5,465 bases of DNA from Treponema sp. (GCA_016293005.1 JAEDFA010000078.1:1-5465); one strand, 5' to 3'. Numbered from the stretch's first letter, positions 1 through 5,442 are shown. Translations and numbers: made by a program. The notes: generated from the sequence alone by a model not told the origin.

Positions 1-538
1 TTTTTCCACCCATTACAGACGCTTCGGCAACTCCATCGGCCTGTTCAAAAATATCTGAAATCGTATCTTCGGCAATTTCTTTTATATCTGAAAGAGATCT
101 GTTTCCCCGAACTGCAATTCTCATAATCGGCTTTGAATCTCCATTGAATCTGAAAATCGTTGGAGAATCAACATCATCTGGAAGCTGGCGTTGAACGCGC
201 CCTAATTTATCACGAATATCGTTTACCGCGGATTCTATGTCGATTCCATAATTAAATTCAAGCTGAATTGAAGTTCCTGATTCTGTAGAAGTGGAATACA
301 AATTTTTTAATCCGTTTACGCTGATTAAGGCGCCCTCAAGAATTTCTGTTACAGTTTTTTCTACTGACTCAGGTCCTGCGTTTGCGTAAGTTGCAGAAAC
401 CATTACATAAGGTGAATCAATATCCGGAAATAGTCCCAGTGCGACATTTTTCAATGTAAAAAGACCTACTGCAGCTAAAAGTGCAAATACAATTAATACT
501 AGAACAGGATGTTCAAGATTTTTTCTTGCTATACTCAT
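1..538 (-). CDS. RND (HAE-1-like) efflux pump, N-terminal part
   Basis: This is the inner-membrane, proton-driven pump of a tripartite efflux system. Only the first 179 residues are in the window; RND pumps of this kind usually run to about 1000 residues. I see a short basic N-terminus, one membrane helix (about residues 11-30), then the start of the periplasmic porter domain with typical RND wording: LFPDIDSPYVMV (36-47), YANAGPESVEK (51-61), and LP at 119-120 followed by DSPTIFRFNGDSKPIM. The ATG is fixed by an in-frame TAA a few bases upstream, and AAAAAGG (547-553) lies 8 nt before it. It is the third gene of the operon, 83 bp after the adaptor gene. Substrate cannot be told from this part, and the transmembrane aspartates that carry protons lie outside. 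Family assignment is firm; HAE-1 rather than a metal pump is inferred from overall similarity. Confidence 0.93.
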   Translation of the reverse strand, partial: MSIARKNLEHPVLVLIVFALLAAVGLFTLKNVALGLFPDIDSPYVMVSATYANAGPESVEKTVTEILEGALISVNGLKNLYSTSTESGTSIQLEFNYGIDIESAVNDIRDKLGRVQRQLPDDVDSPTIFRFNGDSKPIMRIAVRGNRSLSDIKEIAEDTISDIFEQADGVAEASVMGGK

Positions 539-621
539 TAGTTAAACCTTTTTAACCTTATAAAATACAAAAATCGTTTTTAAGATTTGTAAAAATAAAA
601 TATCCAAAAAATTAAATCATT

Positions 622-1596
622 TTAAAGATTGTTTTTAACATCAGATGAAGGTTCTGATTCCTCTTGATTTAAAGCAGAATTTGAAATGTCATTTACCTTT
701 ATTCCATCAGAAACAGAGAGCATACCTTCAACAATAACTTTTTCACCAGCGTAAAGCCCTTCAAGAATCTGAATTTTTGCGTCAATTAATTTTCCAGTTT
801 TTACATTTCGTTTTTCAGCGATAGAATTTTCATCAATGACAAAAACATAAGAATATTCGTCATCAGAAACTACAGCATCAGAAGGAACTACGATTTCACC
901 TGAATAAAGCGATGTATAAAGTTTTACCTTAGCAAACATTCCGGCGTTTATTCTTGTATCTTTTTTTGAAAAATTAAGAATTATTTCTTTTGTTCGGCTT
1001 AATTTGTCAACAACAGGACTTACACGACTTACAAACGCTTCAAACACTGCATCTGGATAAGACTGAAGGAAAATATCTGCCTTTAATCCTGTTTTTAATT
1101 CAGAAACATAGCGTTCAGGAATTGATGCAGAAATCTGAAGGTTTTCTATATCACCAATCATCGTAATTTCAGAATTAACAGTTACTGTCGTTCCGATTTT
1201 ACTTGGAATTGTAAGAATACTGCCGCTTATAGGCGCTTCAATAGGATTTAAAGCATAGCGAGTTCCCGGTTCTGAAGGATCGACTTTTGCAATCACATCG
1301 CCTTTATTTACATGAGAACCTAAAGTAACATCAACTTCTGCAATTTTTCCTCCCATTGTTGGATAAACTGCAACAGAACGCTGAGATTCAACTTCGCCAT
1401 TAGTTAAAACATAATCCTGAAGACTCAAAATTTCTGCTGTTTGAGTGCGCACAGTAGGATTAGAAGTTGCACGTTTTCGTTTTGCATTTGAAATTGACTT
1501 TTTTGAAGTTAGAGAAATTACAAAAACAGAAGCCAATGTTACAATCACAGCGATTATAATAATTAAAACAGTTAAAGATTTTTTATTCATTTTCAT
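622..1596 (-). CDS. RND periplasmic adaptor (membrane fusion protein), hairpin-less type
   Basis: This is the periplasmic adaptor linking the RND pump to the outer-membrane channel. Of 324 residues, 8-29 form an N-terminal membrane anchor with no lipobox cysteine. A first lipoyl half follows (about 73-107, TMGGKIAEVDV and GSHVNKGDVIAKVD), then a second half (119-150, IEAPISGSI, GTTVTVNSEI), a beta-barrel domain (about 151-228, with NAGMFAKVKL at its end) and a membrane-proximal domain (about 229-303). The acidic, Ser-rich tail after 305 looks disordered. Only about a dozen residues separate the two lipoyl halves, so the long alpha-helical hairpin of AcrA-type adaptors is absent; I recall the same for Borrelia BesA. 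The start at 1596 is set by a strong GGAGGTG (1605-1611) 8 nt upstream; a second ATG two codons in is less well spaced. It lies 18 bp after the TolC-like gene, clearly the same operon. Confidence 0.93.
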   Translation of the reverse strand: MKMNKKSLTVLIIIIAVIVTLASVFVISLTSKKSISNAKRKRATSNPTVRTQTAEILSLQDYVLTNGEVESQRSVAVYPTMGGKIAEVDVTLGSHVNKGDVIAKVDPSEPGTRYALNPIEAPISGSILTIPSKIGTTVTVNSEITMIGDIENLQISASIPERYVSELKTGLKADIFLQSYPDAVFEAFVSRVSPVVDKLSRTKEIILNFSKKDTRINAGMFAKVKLYTSLYSGEIVVPSDAVVSDDEYSYVFVIDENSIAEKRNVKTGKLIDAKIQILEGLYAGEKVIVEGMLSVSDGIKVNDISNSALNQEESEPSSDVKNNL

Positions 1597-1614
1597 TTTA
1601 GAAACACCTCCGTT

Positions 1615-2913
1615 TTATTCTGTTGAAAGTTTTAATATTGTTCCGAACTCAAGCCCTAAAAGATATTCAGTATCTAAAAGAGTTTCCATTAGAGTTTTTG
1701 CCTGATTTTTTAAACTGACTTCAGCATTCAAAACATTATCGCTTGCATTTTGCAAAGTAAGAAAATCTGTTTTTCCATAATTGTAAGCAGTTTCCGTCAT
1801 CTCATAAGTTTTTTTTGCAAGAGCAACAGTTTCTTTTGAAACTTCAAGCATTGAAATAATCTGATTTATTTTTCTAAGAGCATTTTCAGTATTCACCCGA
1901 ATAGACTTTTCTGCGTCTTCTAAATTTAATTTTGCAGATTCAAGAGATTCTTTTTTTGAATTAATAGAAACAGCACTAGAAGACCATGGAAGATAACTGT
2001 CAAGCGGAATTGAAACTCCAACAGAGAGAGAAGATGTTTCATTCCACAAAGAATTATCAATATTTAATGTCTGACCGTATTTATAAGTTCCGGTAATGAC
2101 AGGACTATAAGAAGAAAAACGCTGCGCTAAAAGATTATTTTCCGCAATCTCAACAGCAAATTTTGCAGCCTGAACATCAGGACTAGGATTTTCTTTAGGA
2201 GGAAGTTTTATGTCTTTTAATTCGAGAAGAAAATCAAGTGAACCGTCGAGTTTTATTTCATCATCAAAATCGACACCTATAATGTTCTTAAAAAGCTCTA
2301 AATTGTTTGTCAAATCAATTCTTGCTTCTTCTAATACAGGCTTTTTCTGTTCATAACTTACACGACTTGACATAACATCAAGTTCACTAATTTTGCCGTT
2401 TTTGAATTTCTCAAGATTCTGTTCATAATTTTTCTTTGCAGTTAAAAGGTTCTGAGACTGAAAAGAAAAATATTCGGTTTTATAAATTAAATCGTAAAAA
2501 GTTTTCCAGACGCTCATCTCAATCTGCTTTACAGCCTGATTATAAGTTAAAAGACCGTTTTCATAATTTAATTTTGCGCCCTTGATAGTGCTGTAAAGAT
2601 TTGTAGAAAGCGTTAAACCTAACGAACCTGAAATGGCAAAACTTTCAGTTTTATTTACAAAATCGTCTTGAAACGCAGCGTCTCCTTTTATTGAAGGACT
2701 TACGCTGTTCCATGAAGTTTCATTCTTTCGTTTTAAATCATTTAAAGTATTCTTGTGAACTTTAATCGAAAGATTGTTTTCTTTTGCAAGAGAAATACAT
2801 TCCTCGAGAGTAAGAATTTTTTCTTTTGAAAGTTCGTCATTTTCCGCAGAAAAAACATTCCATGAAAAAACTGAAAAAAGAATGAATAAAAATAAAATTT
2901 GCTTTAGTTTCAT
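1615..2913 (-). CDS. TolC-family outer-membrane efflux channel
   Basis: This is the outer-membrane channel of the tripartite pump. Of 432 residues, 1-23 are a classical signal peptide ending FSA before ENDE; there is no lipobox, so it is not the lipidated OprM kind. The mature part shows the two OEP repeats of the family. The first begins ILTLEECISLAKENNLSI (33-50) and contains FKNGKISELDVMSS (170-183). The second contains the matching YNYGKTDFLTLQNA (378-390). Long helical, heptad-like stretches (about 120-215 and 315-410) fit the periplasmic tunnel, and Ser/Tyr-rich strands near 90-108 and 268-305 fit the beta barrel. Length is normal for the family. AAGGA (2916-2920) precedes the ATG unusually closely. 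It is the first gene of the TolC-adaptor-RND operon; the 97-bp gap upstream carries a possible promoter with a palindrome. Confidence 0.94.
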   Translation of the reverse strand: MKLKQILFLFILFSVFSWNVFSAENDELSKEKILTLEECISLAKENNLSIKVHKNTLNDLKRKNETSWNSVSPSIKGDAAFQDDFVNKTESFAISGSLGLTLSTNLYSTIKGAKLNYENGLLTYNQAVKQIEMSVWKTFYDLIYKTEYFSFQSQNLLTAKKNYEQNLEKFKNGKISELDVMSSRVSYEQKKPVLEEARIDLTNNLELFKNIIGVDFDDEIKLDGSLDFLLELKDIKLPPKENPSPDVQAAKFAVEIAENNLLAQRFSSYSPVITGTYKYGQTLNIDNSLWNETSSLSVGVSIPLDSYLPWSSSAVSINSKKESLESAKLNLEDAEKSIRVNTENALRKINQIISMLEVSKETVALAKKTYEMTETAYNYGKTDFLTLQNASDNVLNAEVSLKNQAKTLMETLLDTEYLLGLEFGTILKLSTE

Positions 2914-2939
2914 TTTCCTTACCGAAAATAAATTAAGTT

Positions 2940-2972
2940 ACATTTAAAATGTCTGTCATTTCTAAAAGACAA
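2940..2972 (-). promoter_or_regulatory. Possible promoter with overlapping palindromic operator for the efflux operon
   Basis: On the minus strand a TTGTCT (2967-2972) and TTTAAA (2943-2948) are 18 bp apart, each four of six to the sigma70 consensus. Between and over them lie two overlapping inverted repeats that share a half-site: AAATG-N5-CATTT (2947-2961) and ACATTT-A-AAATGT as read on the plus strand (2940-2952). A palindrome inside the promoter of an efflux operon is the usual place for a TetR-, MarR- or PadR-type repressor, but no regulator gene is in the window. The motif is AT-rich, so chance is a real alternative. Confidence 0.35.
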
Positions 2973-2992
2973 AAATATCTTTTAAAAGTTAC

Positions 2993-3010
2993 AAAAAAAA
3001 ATAAAAAAAA
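2993..3010. repeat. A9-T-A8 homopolymeric tract
   Basis: Nine A, one T, then eight A on the plus strand sit directly after the methyltransferase stop codon and upstream of the possible efflux promoter. Read on the minus strand it is a T tract, but I find no GC-containing stem before it, so it is not a classical terminator. It could act as an AT-rich UP element or be a slippage-prone tract that alters promoter strength. Nothing in the sequence decides between these. Confidence 0.4.
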
Positions 3011-3994
3011 TTAGACAGAATAAATCCAAGTCAGTTCATGCTTATTATAATTCAAATGAACTATCCGACTGTTTGGAATTTCTTCGAATTCTTTTATAAT
3101 AGACCAGTTAATTTCTCCCTGCATTTTTATTGTACAAATCATATTTTTGCACAAACCGCTTTCAAGCCAGATTTTTACCCATTTTAAAAGCCTTTCAGGA
3201 TAACAGATTACATCGCTGAAAACCCAGTCGCAAAATCCGATTTCTTCAGGCTTTAATGTAAAAGCATCGTGACTTTCAAACTGAACGAGCGGATTTTTCA
3301 TAAGACTGTCGCACAACGGAGAACGATCAACTGCATAAACACTTGCACCAAGATTCGTTAAAACCCAAGTCCAGCCGCCGGGACACGCTCCTGCTTCAAA
3401 ACACCTTTCACCGCTTTTTGGAAAATCTTTCCCCGTGAAAAGGTTTAAAAGCGCAAGGCTTTCCTGAATTTTTAAATATGCCCTGCTTGGAGGATTTTCG
3501 TGGTCTTCTTCAAAAACAATATTTCCTGCTGGAAGCGAATTTGATGTTTTTTCGCTGAACAGAATAGTGTTTTCGTCCGTCAAAGTGTAAATGCCGATTG
3601 GACTTGAAGGAATTTTACAGGGGAATTTTCGCGTCTTTAAATTTATGTAGGGAAGTTTATCCTGAATAAGAGATGCTCTCCTGAAAAACTGATACTGATA
3701 AGGTGCCCAATTTCGCTGGATTGATTTTAGAGAATTTGCCGCATTTGAAATGGAAGAAAATCGCATCGTTTTAGGCTCAACAAAAACCGCCTTTGCCCAA
3801 TAAGGAAACTTTTGAGCGGACGGCCATGAAGAAAAATACAAAACATCGCCATAAATTGCTTTAGGCCGCTCCGTGAAGTCAAACCGATTTTTTAATTCAG
3901 AAAGAAGCATATTCTGCATTTCGGGAAAAGACAAAAACGCAATTCCCGGCAAATTTTTAATTTCTGAAAGATTTTCTGATTTTAAATCTGGCAT
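3011..3994 (-). CDS. RlmM-like SAM-dependent 2'-O-ribose RNA methyltransferase
   Basis: This is probably a 23S rRNA 2'-O-ribose methyltransferase of the RlmM family (E. coli RlmM modifies C2498). The C-terminal Rossmann domain has a clear SAM motif EAGACPGGWTW (200-210) and an acidic AVD (D223) at the end of the second strand. All four members of the K-D-K-E tetrad of RrmJ/RlmM enzymes can be placed: K175 (RAYLKIQE), D261 (FSDV), K290 (TIKMQG) and E320 (KHELTWI). Residues 1-160 form a divergent N-terminal region, presumably the RNA-binding part. At 327 residues it is somewhat shorter than E. coli RlmM. The ATG overlaps the end of the PilZ gene by 13 bp, has an in-frame TAA upstream (so no earlier start) and no recognisable Shine-Dalgarno site, suggesting translation coupled to the PilZ gene. 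Class is firm; the exact target nucleotide is inferred. Confidence 0.87.
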   Translation of the reverse strand: MPDLKSENLSEIKNLPGIAFLSFPEMQNMLLSELKNRFDFTERPKAIYGDVLYFSSWPSAQKFPYWAKAVFVEPKTMRFSSISNAANSLKSIQRNWAPYQYQFFRRASLIQDKLPYINLKTRKFPCKIPSSPIGIYTLTDENTILFSEKTSNSLPAGNIVFEEDHENPPSRAYLKIQESLALLNLFTGKDFPKSGERCFEAGACPGGWTWVLTNLGASVYAVDRSPLCDSLMKNPLVQFESHDAFTLKPEEIGFCDWVFSDVICYPERLLKWVKIWLESGLCKNMICTIKMQGEINWSIIKEFEEIPNSRIVHLNYNKHELTWIYSV

Positions 3995-4365
3995 ACAAAA
4001 GTTTGATTTTTAAATTCGTTCTCTAAATCTTGTGAATTCTGGTCTTCTTCTAATTCTTCTATATATTTTGATAAATTTGAAAAATCTTGCGAAGGCAGAA
4101 TCTGAAATCCAATTTCCGTAGATTCTCCGACATTCAAAACCCATCTAGGTCTGCATAAAAGCCGATATTGCCCATTCATTGCCGAACGCGCGAAAGTTAT
4201 TTTTGCATTATAATCGCATTCAAGATCAACATTTACAGGAAAATCATACCGAATTTTACAACCCTCGCGGCTTATGTTTACAAGAGCTCCCGGAAGCGCA
4301 CACAATTCAGATACTTCAAAACGCCCAATATCATCATAACGGGAAAAATTTCTCTGAGTTTTCAT
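3982..4365 (-). CDS. PilZ domain protein, likely cyclic di-GMP receptor
   Basis: This is a small cytoplasmic protein of 127 residues consisting of a single PilZ domain. Both parts of the c-di-GMP binding signature are present: RxxxR as RNFSR (R5, R9) and the NxSxxG motif as NISREG (N30, S32, G35). Later strands fit the PilZ barrel: CRPRWV (71-76) and the closing TEIGFQIL (83-90). The acidic helix after 95 (YIEELEEDQ) ends the domain. No signal peptide or membrane segment is seen. It has an intact ligand motif, so ligand binding is likely, but its partner is unknown. It overlaps the RlmM-like gene by 13 bp, making the two a transcription and translation unit. The upstream spacing of a near-consensus promoter (-10 only 9 nt from the ATG) predicts an mRNA with almost no leader; no good Shine-Dalgarno site is present. 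Confidence 0.88.
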   Translation of the reverse strand: MKTQRNFSRYDDIGRFEVSELCALPGALVNISREGCKIRYDFPVNVDLECDYNAKITFARSAMNGQYRLLCRPRWVLNVGESTEIGFQILPSQDFSNLSKYIEELEEDQNSQDLENEFKNQTFVCQI

Positions 4366-4374
4366 AACTTTTCA

Positions 4375-4403
4375 ATTCTAACATAATTTTTATCTGTTTT
4401 CAA
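4375..4403 (-). promoter_or_regulatory. Near-consensus sigma70 promoter for the PilZ-methyltransferase pair
   Basis: On the minus strand TTGAAA (4398-4403) and TAGAAT (4375-4380), each five of six to consensus, are exactly 17 bp apart. The -10 box ends 9 nt before the PilZ ATG at 4365, so a start site at the usual distance gives a leader of only about 3-4 nt. The region from 4404 to 4472 up to the next gene's stop shows no convincing terminator. Confidence 0.65.
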
Positions 4404-4472
4404 TCAGACGAAATTCAGCAGAATCAAAAGAATTAAAACTTTAAATTTTCAAAGAATTTTTCCCGAAACCGA

Positions 4473-4934
4473 TTAGTCCTCCACTAAAATTCTTGATGCA
4501 ATTTTTGACTTTGTGTCAGTCTCAAAAACCGAAACAATCAGCCAGTCGCCTTTTTTAATATCCGAAACAGAAAGCTTTTCAAATTTTTTCTCTGAATCAG
4601 AATTATCTTTACGCTTTTCAATTCTTGTAAAAGGAGTAATTTTTACAGATTTTTCATTTTCATCAGCGTCTTTAAAAGAAATTGAATCAGATGTAATTTC
4701 TGTTACCTGTCCGATTGAAAAGATTTCTCTTTTGCAAGGACCTTGTCTTCTTTCAAAATTTTCACTTCTTTCTCTTCTTCCCCTCTTTTCAGGGCCTTTT
4801 TTTACATCCGAAGATAAAACTTCTTTTACATTTTCATCTTCAGGACCTTTCTTTAATTCTTTTGCGCTTAAAGAACAAAGACAAAGTGAGAACACAACAA
4901 AAGAAGAAAGAACAACTTTTACAAATTTTTTCAT
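4473..4934 (-). CDS. Secreted protein with DUF5666-like (OB-like) C-terminal domain
   Basis: This is an exported protein of unknown role, 153 residues from the start I choose. Residues 1-24 are a signal peptide (MKKFVKVVLSS, hydrophobic core, SLSA before KEL). C18 and C20 in the core could be read as a poor lipobox, but signal peptidase I cleavage after A24 looks better. Residues 25-70 are a highly charged, probably disordered linker with KKGPE twice (28-32, 45-49), QGPC (64-67) and an Arg-rich stretch (51-63). Residues 71-153 look like a small beta domain of DUF5666 type: GQVTEITSDSISFKD, then SVKITPFTRIEKR, then SVSDIKKGDWLIVSVF and the closing SRILVED. An ATG 27 nt upstream (4961) would spoil the signal peptide; the ATG at 4934 has a strong ribosome site. 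It is separated from the PilZ gene by 107 bp with a separate promoter. Domain name is by resemblance only. Confidence 0.75.
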   Translation of the reverse strand: MKKFVKVVLSSFVVFSLCLCSLSAKELKKGPEDENVKEVLSSDVKKGPEKRGRRERSENFERRQGPCKREIFSIGQVTEITSDSISFKDADENEKSVKITPFTRIEKRKDNSDSEKKFEKLSVSDIKKGDWLIVSVFETDTKSKIASRILVED

Positions 4935-4938
4935 ATTT

Positions 4939-4944
4939 ACCTCC
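4939..4944 (-). promoter_or_regulatory. Ribosome binding site fixing the start of the DUF5666-like gene
   Basis: GGAGGT on the minus strand lies 4 nt before the ATG at 4934. It decides for this start over the in-frame ATG at 4961, which lies upstream of the site and would add nine residues in front of the signal peptide. Confidence 0.85.
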
Positions 4945-4969
4945 AAAAATAAAATTTGCATAAAAGTGT

Positions 4970-5005
4970 GGTCTGTTTAAAATTTAAAAAAGTTTTAAAC
5001 AGACC
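4970..5005. terminator. Perfect 13-bp inverted repeat; terminator or leader hairpin
   Basis: Arms GGTCTGTTTAAAA (4970-4982) and TTTTAAACAGACC (4993-5005) are exact reverse complements with 10 nt between. In plus-strand RNA a U-G pair and two more A-U pairs extend it to 16 bp closed by an AAAA loop; in minus-strand RNA the same place is an A-C mismatch. The GC part sits at the base, as in intrinsic terminators. The tails are imperfect: ACACTTTT in the minus direction, GAAAAAACTTTTTT in the plus direction. It lies 35 nt before the ATG of the DUF5666-like gene and after the small lipoprotein frame, so it may end that transcript or act in the leader of the next gene. Confidence 0.5.
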
Positions 5006-5025
5006 GAAAAAACTTTTTTATATCA

Positions 5026-5049
5026 AAGGCTTTTAAACCTGAAAGCCTT
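5026..5049. repeat. Second hairpin: 8-bp perfect inverted repeat
   Basis: Arms AAGGCTTT (5026-5033) and AAAGCCTT (5042-5049) are exact reverse complements around TAAACCTG. In plus-strand RNA a U-G and an A-U pair extend the stem to 10 bp with an AACC loop. No T tract follows directly on either strand, so it is not a standard terminator. It stands 20 bp from the larger hairpin in the same gap, suggesting a structured leader or 3' region. The rest of the gap (5050-5153) is AT-rich with only weak promoter-like boxes. Confidence 0.45.
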
Positions 5050-5153
5050 CAAAATAATACTACAATCAAAAATATATACTCTTGAAAAAATTGTTTCATT
5101 AAAAGAAAACTAAAGAATTCTTAAAGTTTTTTAATCTAAAATTTCAGATTTTT

Positions 5154-5282
5154 TTATTTTTTTTCGGAATACCCTTGAGGCTCTGTAACTGTTGGTTCTT
5201 CAGGGTTACTTGACGGATTTGCGCAAGAGAAAAGTACAAAAACCATCACCAAAATACTTAAAATCTTAAAAATCTTCTTCAG
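5154..5282 (-). CDS. Very small putative lipoprotein with CTG or lost start
   Basis: The frame encodes 42 residues reading LKKIFKILSI, then the hydrophobic LVMVFVLFSC, then ANPSSNPEEPTVTEPQGYSEKK. Basic N-region, hydrophobic core and LFSC before ANP make a good spirochaetal lipobox (C20), giving a mature 23-residue acidic, Pro-rich lipopeptide. No ATG, GTG or TTG stands before the KKIFK region; the codon in the expected start position is CTG (5280-5282), an in-frame TAA lies 27 nt further upstream, and no Shine-Dalgarno site is seen. ATG, GTG and TTG codons further inside would remove the charged N-region. It may be a real gene using a rare start, a gene that lost its start, or the signal-peptide remnant of a longer lipoprotein. 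Other frames past the stop also close quickly. I do not recognise a family. Confidence 0.45.
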   Translation of the reverse strand: MKKIFKILSILVMVFVLFSCANPSSNPEEPTVTEPQGYSEKK

Positions 5283-5303
5283 TTTTTGTATTTTTGATAC
5301 TTG

Positions 5304-5333
5304 ATTTTACACTTCCGAGAATGTTTTTGTCTT
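5304..5333 (-). promoter_or_regulatory. Weak promoter candidate for the small lipoprotein frame
   Basis: On the minus strand TAAAAT (5304-5309, five of six) has AAGACA (5328-5333, four of six) 18 bp upstream. A start about 7 nt downstream would give a leader of roughly 15 nt before the CTG. In such AT-rich DNA a match of this quality is common. Confidence 0.25.
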
Positions 5334-5388
5334 GAAATCCTTAATTCAAAGTTTTTAGGAAGTTTTCCCAAAAGTAACAACAACAAAT

Positions 5389-5417
5389 TTGACAACAAAT
5401 AAGTTGTAATATATAAT
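5389..5417 (+). promoter_or_regulatory. Perfect-consensus sigma70 promoter
   Basis: TTGACA (5389-5394) and TATAAT (5412-5417) are both exact matches to consensus with the ideal 17-bp spacer. The expected start is near 5424-5425, giving a leader of about 18 nt that contains the ribosome site AGAGGTGG (5431-5438) before the ATG at 5443. This predicts strong expression of the plus-strand gene unless repressed; two inverted repeats cover the promoter. Confidence 0.85.
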
Positions 5418-5421
5418 ACAA
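5392..5421. repeat. Two overlapping palindromes over the consensus promoter
   Basis: ACAAC-N6-GTTGT (5392-5407) overlaps the -35 box. TTGTAATATATAATACAA (5404-5421) is an 18-bp near-perfect palindrome (one mismatched pair) centred next to the -10 box. They share the TTGT at 5404-5407. The position fits repressor operators, but the AT-rich -10 region makes short palindromes likely by chance. Confidence 0.4.
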
Positions 5422-5442
5422 ATAGTTACTAGAGGTGGCATT

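Noticed and set aside
597..625. Possible intra-operon terminator between adaptor and RND genes
   Set aside because: A TTAAA/TTTAA stem before T6 is only 5 A-U pairs, too weak; the 83-bp gap otherwise shows nothing beyond the RND ribosome site.
1445..1705. 86-codon plus-strand frame over the adaptor start and TolC end
   Set aside because: It runs antisense across two well-supported genes, with no ribosome site and no recognisable protein features.
4168..4386. Two short plus-strand frames opposite the PilZ gene
   Set aside because: Both are shadows of a gene with intact c-di-GMP motifs and show no start signals of their own.
4366..4472. Intrinsic terminator after the DUF5666-like gene
   Set aside because: Only short A/T pairings such as CTTT/AAAG are found, without a GC stem or a T tract at the right place.
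4935..4961. Longer start for the DUF5666-like gene at the ATG at 4961
   Set aside because: It adds nine residues in front of a good signal peptide and translates through the strong GGAGGT that serves the ATG at 4934.
4513..4980. 155-codon plus-strand open frame opposite the DUF5666-like gene
   Set aside because: It is antisense to a gene with a signal peptide, strong ribosome site and recognisable domain; its Ser/Phe-rich product is what the complement of Lys/Glu-rich coding gives, and no ribosome site precedes it.
5133..5155. AT-rich palindrome followed by T run on the plus strand, terminator-like
   Set aside because: The stem has one G-C pair at most, no plus-strand gene lies upstream, and the minus direction has an A run instead of T after it.
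5373..5400. ACAACAACAAAT / GACAACAAAT repeats as a CRISPR or iteron array
   Set aside because: There are only two short imperfect copies, no regular spacers and no nearby replication or Cas gene.
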